Source of the DNA: Streptomyces kaniharaensis
GTDB taxonomy: Bacteria > Actinomycetota > Actinomycetes > Streptomycetales > Streptomycetaceae
Length of the DNA: 64,000 nt
Direction of reading: 5' to 3'
Assembly (NCBI RefSeq): GCF_009569385.1
Contig: NZ_WBOF01000004.1
Coordinates: 124,001 to 188,000, forward strand
Shown: in pieces, positions 32,305 through 39,850 of the stretch
How positions within the stretch are numbered: position 1 is the stretch's first letter
Layout: the number at the start of each line of letters is the position of its first letter
Position numbers and translations under genes: made by a program
The notes under the pieces: model-generated
What the model was told of the DNA's origin: nothing
Database searches by the model: none
Seen by the model: only the letters and a program-made list of their open reading frames with translations

Positions 32305-32766
32305 TCAGCCGGCCGTGGCGGGCCGGGTGTCGCACTGGGCGAGCCAGGGCGCGGCCTCGGCAACCCGGTTCAGGTTGGTGGGGGCCAGGGCCGGATCGGT
32401 GCCGTAGTCGTCCAGGGCGGTGGCGAGGAAGCCGATGATCGTGTCGTCGCCGTAGTCCCGGGCGGCGAGGTGGGTGCCGCACGTTCCGCAGAAGCCTCGG
32501 GCGGTCTTGCCGGGGTGGGTGTCGTACCAGGTCGGCTCGCCCTCGCCGGTCCACTCCAGCCCGTCCATCGGGAACCCGACCCACCACTGGAACGGCGCGC
32601 CGGAGCGCTTGGCGCAGTGCACGCAGTTGCACACGTGCGGGTCGTCCACCGGGCCGGTGACGGTGAAGCGGATCTTCCCGCACAGGCAGCCGCCGGAGCG
32701 GACCTCAGTGCCGGAGCCGGTGGCGGCAGCGGCGGTGGCAATGGCGGCGACGACGGAATCGGACAC
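32305..32766 (-). CDS. GFA-type (glutathione-dependent formaldehyde-activating-like) zinc protein
   Basis: A 153-residue protein with the GFA zinc-ligand pattern: GGCLCGKIRF, then CNCVHCAKRSGAPFQWWVGFP, then GFCGTCGTHLAARD. Members bind one structural and one catalytic zinc and are related to formaldehyde-activating enzyme; actinobacteria lack glutathione, so the name does not define the role. Formaldehyde release from demethylation or oxidation of N-methyl groups could explain its presence here (inference). GTG 32766 overlaps the upstream stop by 1 nt. Confidence 0.88.
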   Translation of the reverse strand: MSDSVVAAIATAAAATGSGTEVRSGGCLCGKIRFTVTGPVDDPHVCNCVHCAKRSGAPFQWWVGFPMDGLEWTGEGEPTWYDTHPGKTARGFCGTCGTHLAARDYGDDTIIGFLATALDDYGTDPALAPTNLNRVAEAAPWLAQCDTRPATAG

Positions 32767-33629
32767 TAGTTCAGTTCCCTTGCACGGTAGGCCAGTTGGG
32801 TCCACCAGTCTGCCATCGCGTTGAAGATCTGCAGGAAGCCCTCCAGGGCCTGCGGCAGGTCGAGGTGGAAGAGGTCACTCTGACGGATGAACCGGGCCAG
32901 GCCCTCGATGTGGGCCTCCTCCACGCTCATGCCGCCGACCTGCGCGGCCTCGTGGCCCTCGTCGAGGTGGAGCCGGTAGTAGTAGTCCAGGTTCGTCAGC
33001 TGCGCGCCGCTGGTGCCGGTGGTCAGCTCGCCGTACCGGTCGGTGATGTCGCGCAGGATCTCGGTCTCGGCGACGGCGACACCCTCGGTGGCGTAGTAGC
33101 CGCCGGCAATGAGCCCGGTCATGTGGGAGTTCACCAGCACCTGGTGCTGGAGGACCAGCTTGGCGGTCTCGTCAGCGGGGACGTGGCCGTTGACGAGCAG
33201 GCCGAGGTCGGCGAGCAGCGCGCGGGTGTAGAGGATGTAGTGGGCGGGGACCTTGCCCGGTTCGCCGCCCTCCTCCAGGAAGTTGCGGTCCAGCTCGTGG
33301 GCGAGCGCGGGGCAGTAGCCGACCACCTGGTCGGCGGCCAGGCGCAGGAACTGGGCGTTGTGCCGCGCGAAGACCGCCAGCTCGGCGATGTACATGCGGG
33401 CCTGCGCCACGGTGAGGGTGGCGGGGTCGACCAGGGCGCGGATCTGCCGGTAGACCGCGTCGATCATGGGCTTGAGGTGCTTGTCGACGAGGTCGTCGCC
33501 GCTGTTGCGGGTGCCCTGGAGGGTGGCGTGGATGTAGCCGCGGGTCTCCGGGTTCGCGGCCAGGTACGCCTCGACGAGGCTGGTGCCGCGCAGGGTCTCG
33601 AGCGTGGGCGCGGGGGCGGTGGTGGTCAC
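32766..33629 (-). CDS. Haem-oxygenase-like diiron oxidase/oxygenase (HDO)
   Basis: A 287-residue all-helical protein of the iron-containing redox enzyme group. IAELAVFARH gives E83-x6-H90 on one helix, and YYATEGVAVAETE supplies E182. DYYYRLHLDEGHEAAQVGG supplies D223 and H226 (with H221), matching the DxxH metal motif of HDO proteins. Known HDOs act on free or modified amino acids, for example N-oxygenation of N-methylarginine by the central domain of SznF. ATG overlaps the stop of the cupin gene by 4 nt, so an HDO and a cupin are encoded side by side, as separate polypeptides. Role in the pathway is inferred. Confidence 0.82.
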   Translation of the reverse strand: MTTTAPAPTLETLRGTSLVEAYLAANPETRGYIHATLQGTRNSGDDLVDKHLKPMIDAVYRQIRALVDPATLTVAQARMYIAELAVFARHNAQFLRLAADQVVGYCPALAHELDRNFLEEGGEPGKVPAHYILYTRALLADLGLLVNGHVPADETAKLVLQHQVLVNSHMTGLIAGGYYATEGVAVAETEILRDITDRYGELTTGTSGAQLTNLDYYYRLHLDEGHEAAQVGGMSVEEAHIEGLARFIRQSDLFHLDLPQALEGFLQIFNAMADWWTQLAYRARELN

Positions 33630-34909
33630 GCGGTCTCCTCGGGCGTGGTGGTGAGGCTCAGGCCGCCGGTGGCGCCGAGCGTGCGGATCGCGGCGATCAC
33701 CGCCGGGTCGTCAGGCAGGGTGGTCGGGCCGGTGTTGAGGCGCTCGACGAGGGCGGGGGTGAGGACGGCGGGGTCGGCCGCCGTCTCGCAGCCGCGCAGG
33801 AACGCCTGCCGGCCGGTGACCATCAGCTGGTAGGGGGTGCGGACGGTGACGCTCGTGCCGGGAGTGAGCTCGGCGGCGGCGAACGCCGCGGCGGCCTCGT
33901 CCCGGGCGAGGTCGAGGTCGGTCTGCTGCCAGCCGCCGTTGCTCAGGACGGTGTGCCAGCGCTGGTGGGCGTGCTGCTCGGCGGCGGCCGTCGCCCGCTC
34001 GGCGGCGGCGCTGAACGCGTCGGCGGCCACCGCGCCCAGGCGGCGGGCGAGCTCGCCCGGGCCCGCGGTCAGCGGCTGCATCGGGGAGGGCCGGCCGGCG
34101 TCGGTGTCGGGCTCGCTGGCGAGGAGGTTCTCCAGCAGGTCGGGCGCGATCCAGCCGCGGGCGACGGCGGCGTCGGGGAAGGTGTAGAGGGGGATGGCGA
34201 CGGAGACCGAGAACTCGCTCTGCCGGCCGACGTGGAAGACGCGCTCGGGCAGGAACAGGGCGTCGCCGGGCTCCAGGGCGAAGTGCTCGCCGTGCTCCAG
34301 CAGCCACGTGTAGTCGCCGTAGAGCGGGTCGCTGCCGCCGGTGAGCTTGCGGTACTCCTCGGCCGGCCAGCAGTAGAAGTCCTTGACGCCGGGGCCGTAG
34401 TGGGTGAGGAACGCGTTCTCGTAGCCCTCGTGGACGCCGAACGCGGTCCCGGAGTAGTTGCCGACGAAGGCGACCAGCTCGGCGCCGCCGGCCGGGACGC
34501 CCCAGCCGTCGAGCAGCGCGCCGACGAACTCGCCGAGGCCCGCGGCCAGCGGTTCGCTGACGCTCTCCAGGGTGTTGAGGACCAGGCTGAACCGCTCGGC
34601 GCCGACCTGCTCCTGCATCCACGCGACGAAGTCGCTCTGCGGCCAGGCGCCGGCGGCCAGGACCTTGTCCACCAGGTCGGGGCGGTGCTCCTCCCCCACG
34701 TACACCCGGGCGTTCGCGGTGATCTCCACTCCGGCGGCATGGGCCCGGCGGATCGCGGCGAAGCCCTCCAGGACGCTGGCGGCGTTCGCCGCCGAGGTGG
34801 GGACGACGCCCTTGAACAGGTGCGGGCGCCTCATGCCGTCGGTCTTCTCGGGCAGGGTGTCGGTCCAGAACTCGCGGGGCGGGGGCCACGCTCCGGTGGT
34901 GCTGCTCAT
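33626..34909 (-). CDS. JmjC/cupin-fold putative Fe(II) oxygenase
   Basis: A 427-residue protein. FGVHEGYENAFLTHYGPGVKDFYCW (about residues 165-190) contains an HxE-like metal site. The return strand GDALFLPERVFHVGRQSEFSVSVAIPLYTF (about 235-265) holds the downstream His, which is the layout of JmjC-type double-stranded beta-helix proteins. After about residue 300 there is a separate domain with an alanine-rich helix (AADAFSAAAERATAAAEQHAHQRW) and a winged-helix-like end. It overlaps the HDO start by 4 nt. Substrate unknown. Confidence 0.65.
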   Translation of the reverse strand: MSSTTGAWPPPREFWTDTLPEKTDGMRRPHLFKGVVPTSAANAASVLEGFAAIRRAHAAGVEITANARVYVGEEHRPDLVDKVLAAGAWPQSDFVAWMQEQVGAERFSLVLNTLESVSEPLAAGLGEFVGALLDGWGVPAGGAELVAFVGNYSGTAFGVHEGYENAFLTHYGPGVKDFYCWPAEEYRKLTGGSDPLYGDYTWLLEHGEHFALEPGDALFLPERVFHVGRQSEFSVSVAIPLYTFPDAAVARGWIAPDLLENLLASEPDTDAGRPSPMQPLTAGPGELARRLGAVAADAFSAAAERATAAAEQHAHQRWHTVLSNGGWQQTDLDLARDEAAAAFAAAELTPGTSVTVRTPYQLMVTGRQAFLRGCETAADPAVLTPALVERLNTGPTTLPDDPAVIAAIRTLGATGGLSLTTTPEETA

Positions 34910-34984
34910 GGCCGGGTACTCCTTCTGTTTCGCGGCCGCGTGGGTAGCGGCCGGGCGGGCGTGCGCTGGTTCGGGCCGGACGGA

Positions 34985-36124
34985 CTACGCGGCGAGGTAG
35001 TCCTCGGGGCCGCCGTCGCGGACGGTGTCGAGGGTGAAGCAGTGGTGCCCGCCGCCGAACAGGCGCCGGTGGCGGTGTCGGACCGGGACGACCGTGAAGC
35101 GGCGCTGCTCCAGCACCTTGATCAGCTCCGGGTAGAGGGAGTTGACGACCACCGTGTTCTCGTCGATCGACAGGACGTTGATGTCGATGTACCGGGACGC
35201 GGTGGGAACCACGAACCCGAACTCGTCGTAGTCCTGCTCGGGCACCGAGCTCGGCGGCGGGTAGATCGCCTCCCAGCCACGCATCGCCTCCGGCAGGAGC
35301 TCGAGGTAGCTCGGGTCGCGCAGCAGCATCAGGCCCGGGCGCAGCGGGACGACGATGGAGTCGACGTGGTTGTCGGCGATCCCCGGCAGCCGGTGCCAGC
35401 GCAGCTGGGGGAAGGTGCGGGCCAGCCACTGGAAGGCGAGCTCGTGGTTGTGGTTGGCGACGTTGACCAGCACGTCGCGGCCCAGGCGGACGCACTGCGC
35501 GCCGTCGAAGATCATCTCCAGGCCCAGGCCGTCGATGGGCAAGGCGTCCTCGCCGGCCATCGCCGCGGTGACGTCGACGCCGTGCCGGTCGAAGTAGGCG
35601 GTGTCGAGGGAGTGGGCGGCGAGTGCGGGCCGCGGCATGGCCAGCCAGTTCGAGCCCTGCTCGAAGTAGCGGTTGAAGTGGGGCTTGAGGTGGTCGTTCT
35701 CGAAGACCCTGCCGCGGATGTGCGGCGCGGTCTCCACGATCGTTGTCCCGAGGATGACCGTGTTGTCGCGGACGTTGAGCGGCGGCGTCGCGCCGCTGCT
35801 CCACCACGGGGAGGAGACCTGGACGTCCTTGCCGGGGGCGGAGGGCCGAAGCACGCGCACCCCGCAGCCGGCCAGGGCGTCCGCGAAGCCGGTGACGTCC
35901 TCGATGAGCTCGTCGACGATCTGCTGCGGGATCGTCAACTGCCGGTTTCCGTCGGGCAGGTGGGGGGCGACGTTCTCGTAGTAGAACAGCCGCCAGCTGC
36001 TGTCGGCGTGGTGCGCGGTGTAGTGGTCGGCGCGGCCGACGACGACCTCGCGCAGCCGGGTGAAGTCGTCGTAGCTGTGCGCACCTTGGGTGGGCGGGTC
36101 GAGCTGGGACTGGGGCTTGGTCAT
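34985..36124 (-). CDS. Amidinotransferase (glycine/inosamine amidinotransferase family)
   Basis: A 379-residue pentein-fold enzyme. LREVVVGRADHY is the usual N-terminal strand; FDGAQCVRLGRDVLV gives the catalytic acid, DNHVDSIVVPLRPGLMLL the His, and FGGGHHCFTLDTVRDGG the nucleophilic Cys near the C-terminus. Family members (AGAT, StrB) move the amidino group of arginine to an amine acceptor. The acceptor here is unknown; lysine side chains of the KLGMRPG peptide or a small amine are both possible (inference). ATG 36124 follows GAGGAGG. Confidence 0.88.
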   Translation of the reverse strand: MTKPQSQLDPPTQGAHSYDDFTRLREVVVGRADHYTAHHADSSWRLFYYENVAPHLPDGNRQLTIPQQIVDELIEDVTGFADALAGCGVRVLRPSAPGKDVQVSSPWWSSGATPPLNVRDNTVILGTTIVETAPHIRGRVFENDHLKPHFNRYFEQGSNWLAMPRPALAAHSLDTAYFDRHGVDVTAAMAGEDALPIDGLGLEMIFDGAQCVRLGRDVLVNVANHNHELAFQWLARTFPQLRWHRLPGIADNHVDSIVVPLRPGLMLLRDPSYLELLPEAMRGWEAIYPPPSSVPEQDYDEFGFVVPTASRYIDINVLSIDENTVVVNSLYPELIKVLEQRRFTVVPVRHRHRRLFGGGHHCFTLDTVRDGGPEDYLAA

Positions 36125-36237
36125 GGGGTGGCCGCCTCCTCGGCGGCGGGTGCCGGCACGGCCCGGGCGGGCAGGGGGTGCCGCCCGGACCGCGCTGCGG
36201 CGGGCCGGTCGTTGGTGGTGAGAAAGAGGCTGAGTGG

Positions 36238-37314
36238 TCAGGCGGCGGTGCGTTCGGCGGCCGGGGCCTGACGTCGTGCGGGCTGGACGGTGAGGCGGGC
36301 GATGACGTCCTCGATCACGCACGGCACCTCGGGGGTGGAGCGGCGGCGGAAGAAGTAGCCGGAGCACCACGGCACCTCGCTCCAGCGCTCCACGCGCCCA
36401 GAGAGGAGGGCGGTGGCCTCGGGCAGGCGCCGCCAGGGGATCTTGGGGCACCAGTGGTGCACGGGGTGGTGCATGTCGTCGAGGTGGCCGCCGAGCAGGT
36501 GCCGGGTGAGCCAGTGCGAGGACCAGCCGCGGGTCTGCAGCAGCACGTCGTCGTCCTCGATCAGGCCGGCGTGGTTGCCGAGGTCGGTGATCCAGGTGAC
36601 CACCGGCCGTACGAACACCAGCGGGACCAGCCAGTACAGCAGCAGATCGCCGAGGACGCCGAAGGACCAGCACGCGGTGGCGACGCCGGCCCACAGCACC
36701 GCGCGGGCGGCCGGCGCCCACCGGCTCTCCCGCGGGCCTCGGGTGACCAGTGTGCGCAGCGCCGATGTCGGCAGCCGCCACAGTGCGGCCTTGACGATGA
36801 CCCGCAGCACGAACGCGGTCTTGGTCATCGGGGCGCGGACGGTGTGGAGGCGCCCGGCCCGGTAGGACTGGAACATCGGGTCGGCTCCGGTGCCGAGCTG
36901 CGCGTGGTGCACTCCGTGGGTGGCCCGGTAGGGCCGCAGCCCCTCGCCGAGCAGCCCGGTCAGCAGGTACCCCACCAGGCGGTTGCCGCGCGCGGTGGCA
37001 AGCAGCTTCGCGTGGACGCACTCGTGCGCCAGATTCGAGATGTGCCGCTGACGCACCCCGATGTACAGGACCGCCAGCAGCGGCCCGACGACGTGCCCGG
37101 CCAGGGATCCGAGGATTGCCGCCGCGACGATCGCGCCGACGTCCAACGCGACGTCCCGCAGGCCGACGTTCGGAGCGCCGCACAGGCCCTCCAGCTCGCC
37201 GATCAGCTCCGGCCCCAGCGCCTGCCGGACCGGACCGGACGCGCCGGTCGAGTGCCGGGTGCGCCTCGCTGTCTTCTCTCGCCGGCGTACCGACCGCCGG
37301 CTGGGCCTGCCCAT
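36238..37314 (-). CDS. Fatty-acid-desaturase-family membrane oxidase
   Basis: A 358-residue protein with the three histidine boxes of membrane desaturases/hydroxylases: HECVH, HGVHH and HHPVHH (in LDDMHHPVHHWCPK), with an additional D-x-x-NH (TDLGNHAG) between. Two pairs of hydrophobic segments separate them. ATG 37314 is preferred (GGAGGAG 5 nt upstream) over 37332. The usual reaction is O2-dependent desaturation or hydroxylation of an alkyl chain, but relatives in natural-product clusters act on amino acids. It is the first enzyme gene after the repeat-peptide gene, separated by a perfect palindrome. Confidence 0.88.
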   Translation of the reverse strand: MGRPSRRSVRRREKTARRTRHSTGASGPVRQALGPELIGELEGLCGAPNVGLRDVALDVGAIVAAAILGSLAGHVVGPLLAVLYIGVRQRHISNLAHECVHAKLLATARGNRLVGYLLTGLLGEGLRPYRATHGVHHAQLGTGADPMFQSYRAGRLHTVRAPMTKTAFVLRVIVKAALWRLPTSALRTLVTRGPRESRWAPAARAVLWAGVATACWSFGVLGDLLLYWLVPLVFVRPVVTWITDLGNHAGLIEDDDVLLQTRGWSSHWLTRHLLGGHLDDMHHPVHHWCPKIPWRRLPEATALLSGRVERWSEVPWCSGYFFRRRSTPEVPCVIEDVIARLTVQPARRQAPAAERTAA

Positions 37315-37365
37315 CTGCTCTCCTCCGGACATCGCTGGGGACTGGATGTTGGCCTTCCGTGAACC

Positions 37366-37401
37366 GCTGCCGGTGGGCGGGGCGCCCCGCCCACCGGCAG
37401 C
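37366..37401 (-). terminator. Perfect 36-nt palindrome after the peptide gene (attenuator/processing hairpin)
   Basis: Two 18-nt arms (37366-37383 and 37384-37401) are exact reverse complements with no spacer; each arm is G+C-rich (GCTGCCGG at the outside). It begins 30 nt downstream of the stop of the 44-residue peptide gene and ends about 50 nt before the desaturase start. Hairpins at this position are common in RiPP operons, where they let more precursor than enzyme mRNA accumulate. There is no clear U-tract. Confidence 0.75.
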
Positions 37402-37430
37402 AGCACGTCAGCCGATCAGGACGATCGGGG

Positions 37431-37565
37431 TCAGGCGGCGGCGCCGGGGCGCATGCCGAGCTTGATGCCCGGGCGCATGCCGAGCTTCACGGCGGCGCCG
37501 GGGCGCATGCCGAGCTTGACGGTGCCGTCGCCCGGGCGCATGCCGAGCTTCAGGGTGTTGTCCAT
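37431..37565 (-). CDS. Repeat peptide, candidate multi-core RiPP precursor
   Basis: A 44-residue peptide that is too short for ordinary gene callers. It starts with MDNTL and then contains four exact copies of KLGMRPG, joined by DGTV, AAV and I and ending in AAA. GAGAGGAGA lies 4 nt before the ATG. It is the first gene of a ten-gene operon whose products are oxygenases and guanidine-modifying enzymes, it is preceded by a good promoter, and a perfect hairpin follows. Repetition of one short motif with nearly no leader is typical of precursors cut into several identical products, or of peptides on which an enzyme modifies each repeat. Codons vary between copies (CCG/CCC; GTC/GTG), so this is not simple recent DNA duplication. 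Processing and structure are unknown. Confidence 0.8.
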   Translation of the reverse strand: MDNTLKLGMRPGDGTVKLGMRPGAAVKLGMRPGIKLGMRPGAAA

Positions 37566-37711
37566 GGGTTCTCCTCTCGGGCTGCGGGCATGCCGCAGCC
37601 ACGCGTGGTGAATCGGATGGTCGAGCCGAAGATGAGCGCGACTCGAAGGGGCCGGCCGGGCGCTGCGCCGAGGGCGCTGGTGAAACCGTCGCGCCGAGTG
37701 GCCGTGCCATC

Positions 37712-37741
37712 ACGCTAGGGCCGCACCAAGGGCAGCGGCAA
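37712..37741 (-). promoter_or_regulatory. Sigma-70-type promoter of the peptide operon
   Basis: On the minus strand TTGCCG (37741-37736) and TAGCGT (37717-37712) are separated by 18 nt, close to the HrdB consensus TTGACN-N18-TAGRNT. Transcription would start near 37705, giving a leader of about 140 nt before the ATG at 37565. Confidence 0.6.
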
Positions 37742-37753
37742 CAGGTCGTGACG

Positions 37754-37791
37754 TTGCGCCAGGTGCGCCGGGGCGTTGCGTACCCATTGCG
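37754..37791. promoter_or_regulatory. Phased TTGCG repeats, candidate activator sites
   Basis: TTGCG occurs at 37754-37758, 37776-37780 and 37787-37791, that is with start-to-start spacing of 22 and 11 nt, about two and one helical turns. The first two share CGTTGCG. The block begins 13 nt upstream of the -35 element of the peptide operon. Direct repeats with 11-nt phasing near -35 are typical of activators such as SARPs; the TPR regulator at 26616 is another candidate. Binding is inferred. Confidence 0.45.
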
Positions 37792-37885
37792 TCCACCCTG
37801 CCGATGACCTGGGGGAACACTCCCGCGCACCGCTGGAATCGCGACTACCGGCCGAGCATCGGGCCCCTCGGCGGTGCGCGCGGTC

Positions 37886-37915
37886 TTCTGCGCTTCGACG
37901 GCGTGCGGCTACCTT
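37886..37915 (+). promoter_or_regulatory. Weak candidate promoter for the divergent synthetase gene
   Basis: TTCTGC (37886-37891), 18 nt, then TACCTT (37910-37915), about 90 nt before the ATG at 38003. The -35 element matches poorly. The remaining part of the 437-nt divergent region (37566-38002) shows nothing else clear apart from the elements listed separately. Confidence 0.3.
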
Positions 37916-38002
37916 GAGGCACTCCGGGGAGGGCGCACCGCCCAAGCAGCGCCCTGACTCGACAACTCCCTTTCTTTGCAGCCGAGTTGAGAGGAAAAGC
38001 GC

Positions 38003-38896
38003 ATGTCCGCACTGTCCGATCCCATCCGCACCAAAGCCCACGTGCTGCACAGCCTGCGGGCCCTGCTGCACGACGAGGACTTCACCGAGTTGGTCACCCC
38101 CGTCGCTCGCCGCGCCGACCTCGGACCCGGCCGCCGCGCATCCGCCGGCCTCCACGAGGGCCGGTTCCTGCGCGCGATGATCGGCCCGGCGCTGCGCGTC
38201 AACGTGAGCACCACCCGGCCGAAGGTGTACGAGATCGGTCCGTGCTTCCGGCCCGAGCCGCCCGACGCCCTCCACGCCGCCGAGTTCACGATGCTCGACC
38301 TGTACGCCGCCGGGCTCGGCTTCGAGGACCTGATCGACCTCGCCTGGCGCCTGGTCGGCCCGCACCTGCCCTCCTACGCCCCCGAACAGCTCTCGATCGC
38401 CGACCACGTCCGCGACGCGTTCGGCATCGACCTGCGCACCGAGCCCATCGGCGACCTGCACCCGCGCATGGCCGCCCGGATCGGCGCCGACCCGGGCGAG
38501 CCGTTCCGCGACGTCCTCGGCCGCTACATCGCCCTCGAACTCGAGGCCGGCACCACGGGGCGCGCGGTGTTCCTGACCGACTACCCGACTGGCGGAGACG
38601 AGCCGTGCGCCCGCCTGGCTCCCGGCACCACCGCCGTCCTGGAGCGGTTCGAGCTGATCGTCGACGGCATCGAACTCGTCCACGGCTACACCGACGAGAC
38701 GGACCAGAAGGCCTTCATCGACCGCGCCAAGGCCGTCAGCCTCTACGACGACGAGCAGCAGCTCGCCCTGGACGCCGTCGAGGCCGGAGCCGTACCTGCG
38801 GACACCGCCGGCCTCGGTATCGGAATCGAGCGGCTGTGCGCCGCCTCCGCCGGACGGCGCGAGATCACCCCGTTCCTCCAGTCCCCCCAGTTCTGA
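38003..38896 (+). CDS. Class II aminoacyl-tRNA synthetase-like ligase (LysRS/EpmA type, no anticodon domain)
   Basis: A 297-residue catalytic core. Motif 1-2 follow the lysyl branch: KVYEIGPCFRPEPPDALHAAEFTMLDLYAAG (about residues 74-104) matches 'VYEIGRxFRNE...HNPEFTMLExY', and motif 3 is GLGIGIERLCAASAGRREITPF near the end. The N-terminal anticodon-binding OB domain of LysRS is missing, as in EpmA (PoxA), which attaches beta-lysine to a lysine side chain of EF-P. Related stand-alone homologues activate amino acids in natural-product pathways. A role in ligating an amino acid to the lysine of the KLGMRPG peptide, or to a small amine, is inference. GAGGAAAA precedes the ATG. Confidence 0.8.
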   Translation: MSALSDPIRTKAHVLHSLRALLHDEDFTELVTPVARRADLGPGRRASAGLHEGRFLRAMIGPALRVNVSTTRPKVYEIGPCFRPEPPDALHAAEFTMLDLYAAGLGFEDLIDLAWRLVGPHLPSYAPEQLSIADHVRDAFGIDLRTEPIGDLHPRMAARIGADPGEPFRDVLGRYIALELEAGTTGRAVFLTDYPTGGDEPCARLAPGTTAVLERFELIVDGIELVHGYTDETDQKAFIDRAKAVSLYDDEQQLALDAVEAGAVPADTAGLGIGIERLCAASAGRREITPFLQSPQF

Positions 38897-38923
38897 CACC
38901 CAGCACCCGTCCCTGGAGGCACG

Positions 38924-39841
38924 ATGGACCTTGCGATCGCCCCCCTGCCCGGCGGATTCGGCGCCCGCGTCGAGACCGATCTCGCCCGCACTACCGGCTC
39001 CGCCGCGGCGCGCGCACTCACCGACGCGCTCCACCGCCACCGCGTACTCGTCCTGCCCGGCCAGCACCTCAGCCACGCCGACCTGCTCGCAGCCGCCTCC
39101 CTGTTCGGCGCCGTCGACACCGCCACCGACCGTCGCTACACCGTCCCCGGCTTCCCCGGCCTCACCGTCGTCTCCAACATCCACGAGAACGGCACGCCGA
39201 TCGGCATCTACGACGGCGACCAGGAGGAGGAGTGGCACGCCGACAACTCCTTCAAGCCGCAGCTGACCGCCGCCACCCTGCTGTACTCGGTCATCACCCC
39301 CGGCAAGGGCGGCGAGACCCGCTTCGCCGACGCCACCCGCGCCTACGCCGACCTTCCCACCAGCCTCCGGGCCCGGATCGACGGTCTGAGCGCCGTCCAC
39401 TCCATCCAGCACCTCGCCACGCAGCAGGCCAACGCCGCCGACGGCCGCTCCTCCACCCAGGCCGGCACACTCGCGCAACTGCCCGAGGTCACTCACCCGC
39501 TCGCCCCCGTCCACCCCGCCACCGGCGCCCGCGCGCTCCTGCTCGGCTCCATGGTCATCCCCCGCCTGGAGGGGCTGCCCGAGACCGAAGGCCGGACGCT
39601 GCTGGCCGACCTCCTCACCCACACCACCAGTCCCGGCTACCTCTACACCCACCGCTGGGAGCAGGACGACCTGGTCGTCTGGGACAACCTCGCCGTCCTG
39701 CACACCGCCTCCCCCTGCGACAGCTCACGCCACCCGCGGCTGCTGGTGCGCGCCGCCGTCCGCCAGCCGACACGCCGCCCCGGTCCCTCCGACGGGGGAA
39801 TCCCCGCCGAGCTGCCCGCCTCCCGATCGAACCGCCACTAG
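38924..39841 (+). CDS. TauD/TfdA-type 2-oxoglutarate-dependent oxygenase
   Basis: A 305-residue protein. WHADNSFKPQLTAATLLYSVITPGKGGETRFAD (about residues 105-137) contains the HxD metal ligands. RWEQDDLVVWDNLAVLHTA (about 245-263) contains the distal His, and RHPRLLVRAAV near 270-280 the 2-oxoglutarate-binding Arg. DALHRHRVLVLPGQHLSHADLLAAASLFG is the usual N-terminal region. Family enzymes hydroxylate or desaturate amino acids and other small acids. CTGGAGG precedes the ATG, and it is 27 nt after the synthetase-like gene, so it is co-transcribed. Confidence 0.9.
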   Translation: MDLAIAPLPGGFGARVETDLARTTGSAAARALTDALHRHRVLVLPGQHLSHADLLAAASLFGAVDTATDRRYTVPGFPGLTVVSNIHENGTPIGIYDGDQEEEWHADNSFKPQLTAATLLYSVITPGKGGETRFADATRAYADLPTSLRARIDGLSAVHSIQHLATQQANAADGRSSTQAGTLAQLPEVTHPLAPVHPATGARALLLGSMVIPRLEGLPETEGRTLLADLLTHTTSPGYLYTHRWEQDDLVVWDNLAVLHTASPCDSSRHPRLLVRAAVRQPTRRPGPSDGGIPAELPASRSNRH

Positions 39842-39850
39842 GGTGGCCGA

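Noticed and set aside
31311..36124. The two pentein-fold proteins as duplicates of one another
   Set aside because: Lengths, spacing and surrounding motifs differ (290-residue ADI/DDAH type versus 379-residue amidinotransferase type), so they are separate families of one fold.
37116..37718. 200-residue plus-strand frame containing repeated AHAEL segments
   Set aside because: The repeats are the antisense reading of the KLGMRPG codons. The minus-strand frame has the ribosome site, operon position and promoter.
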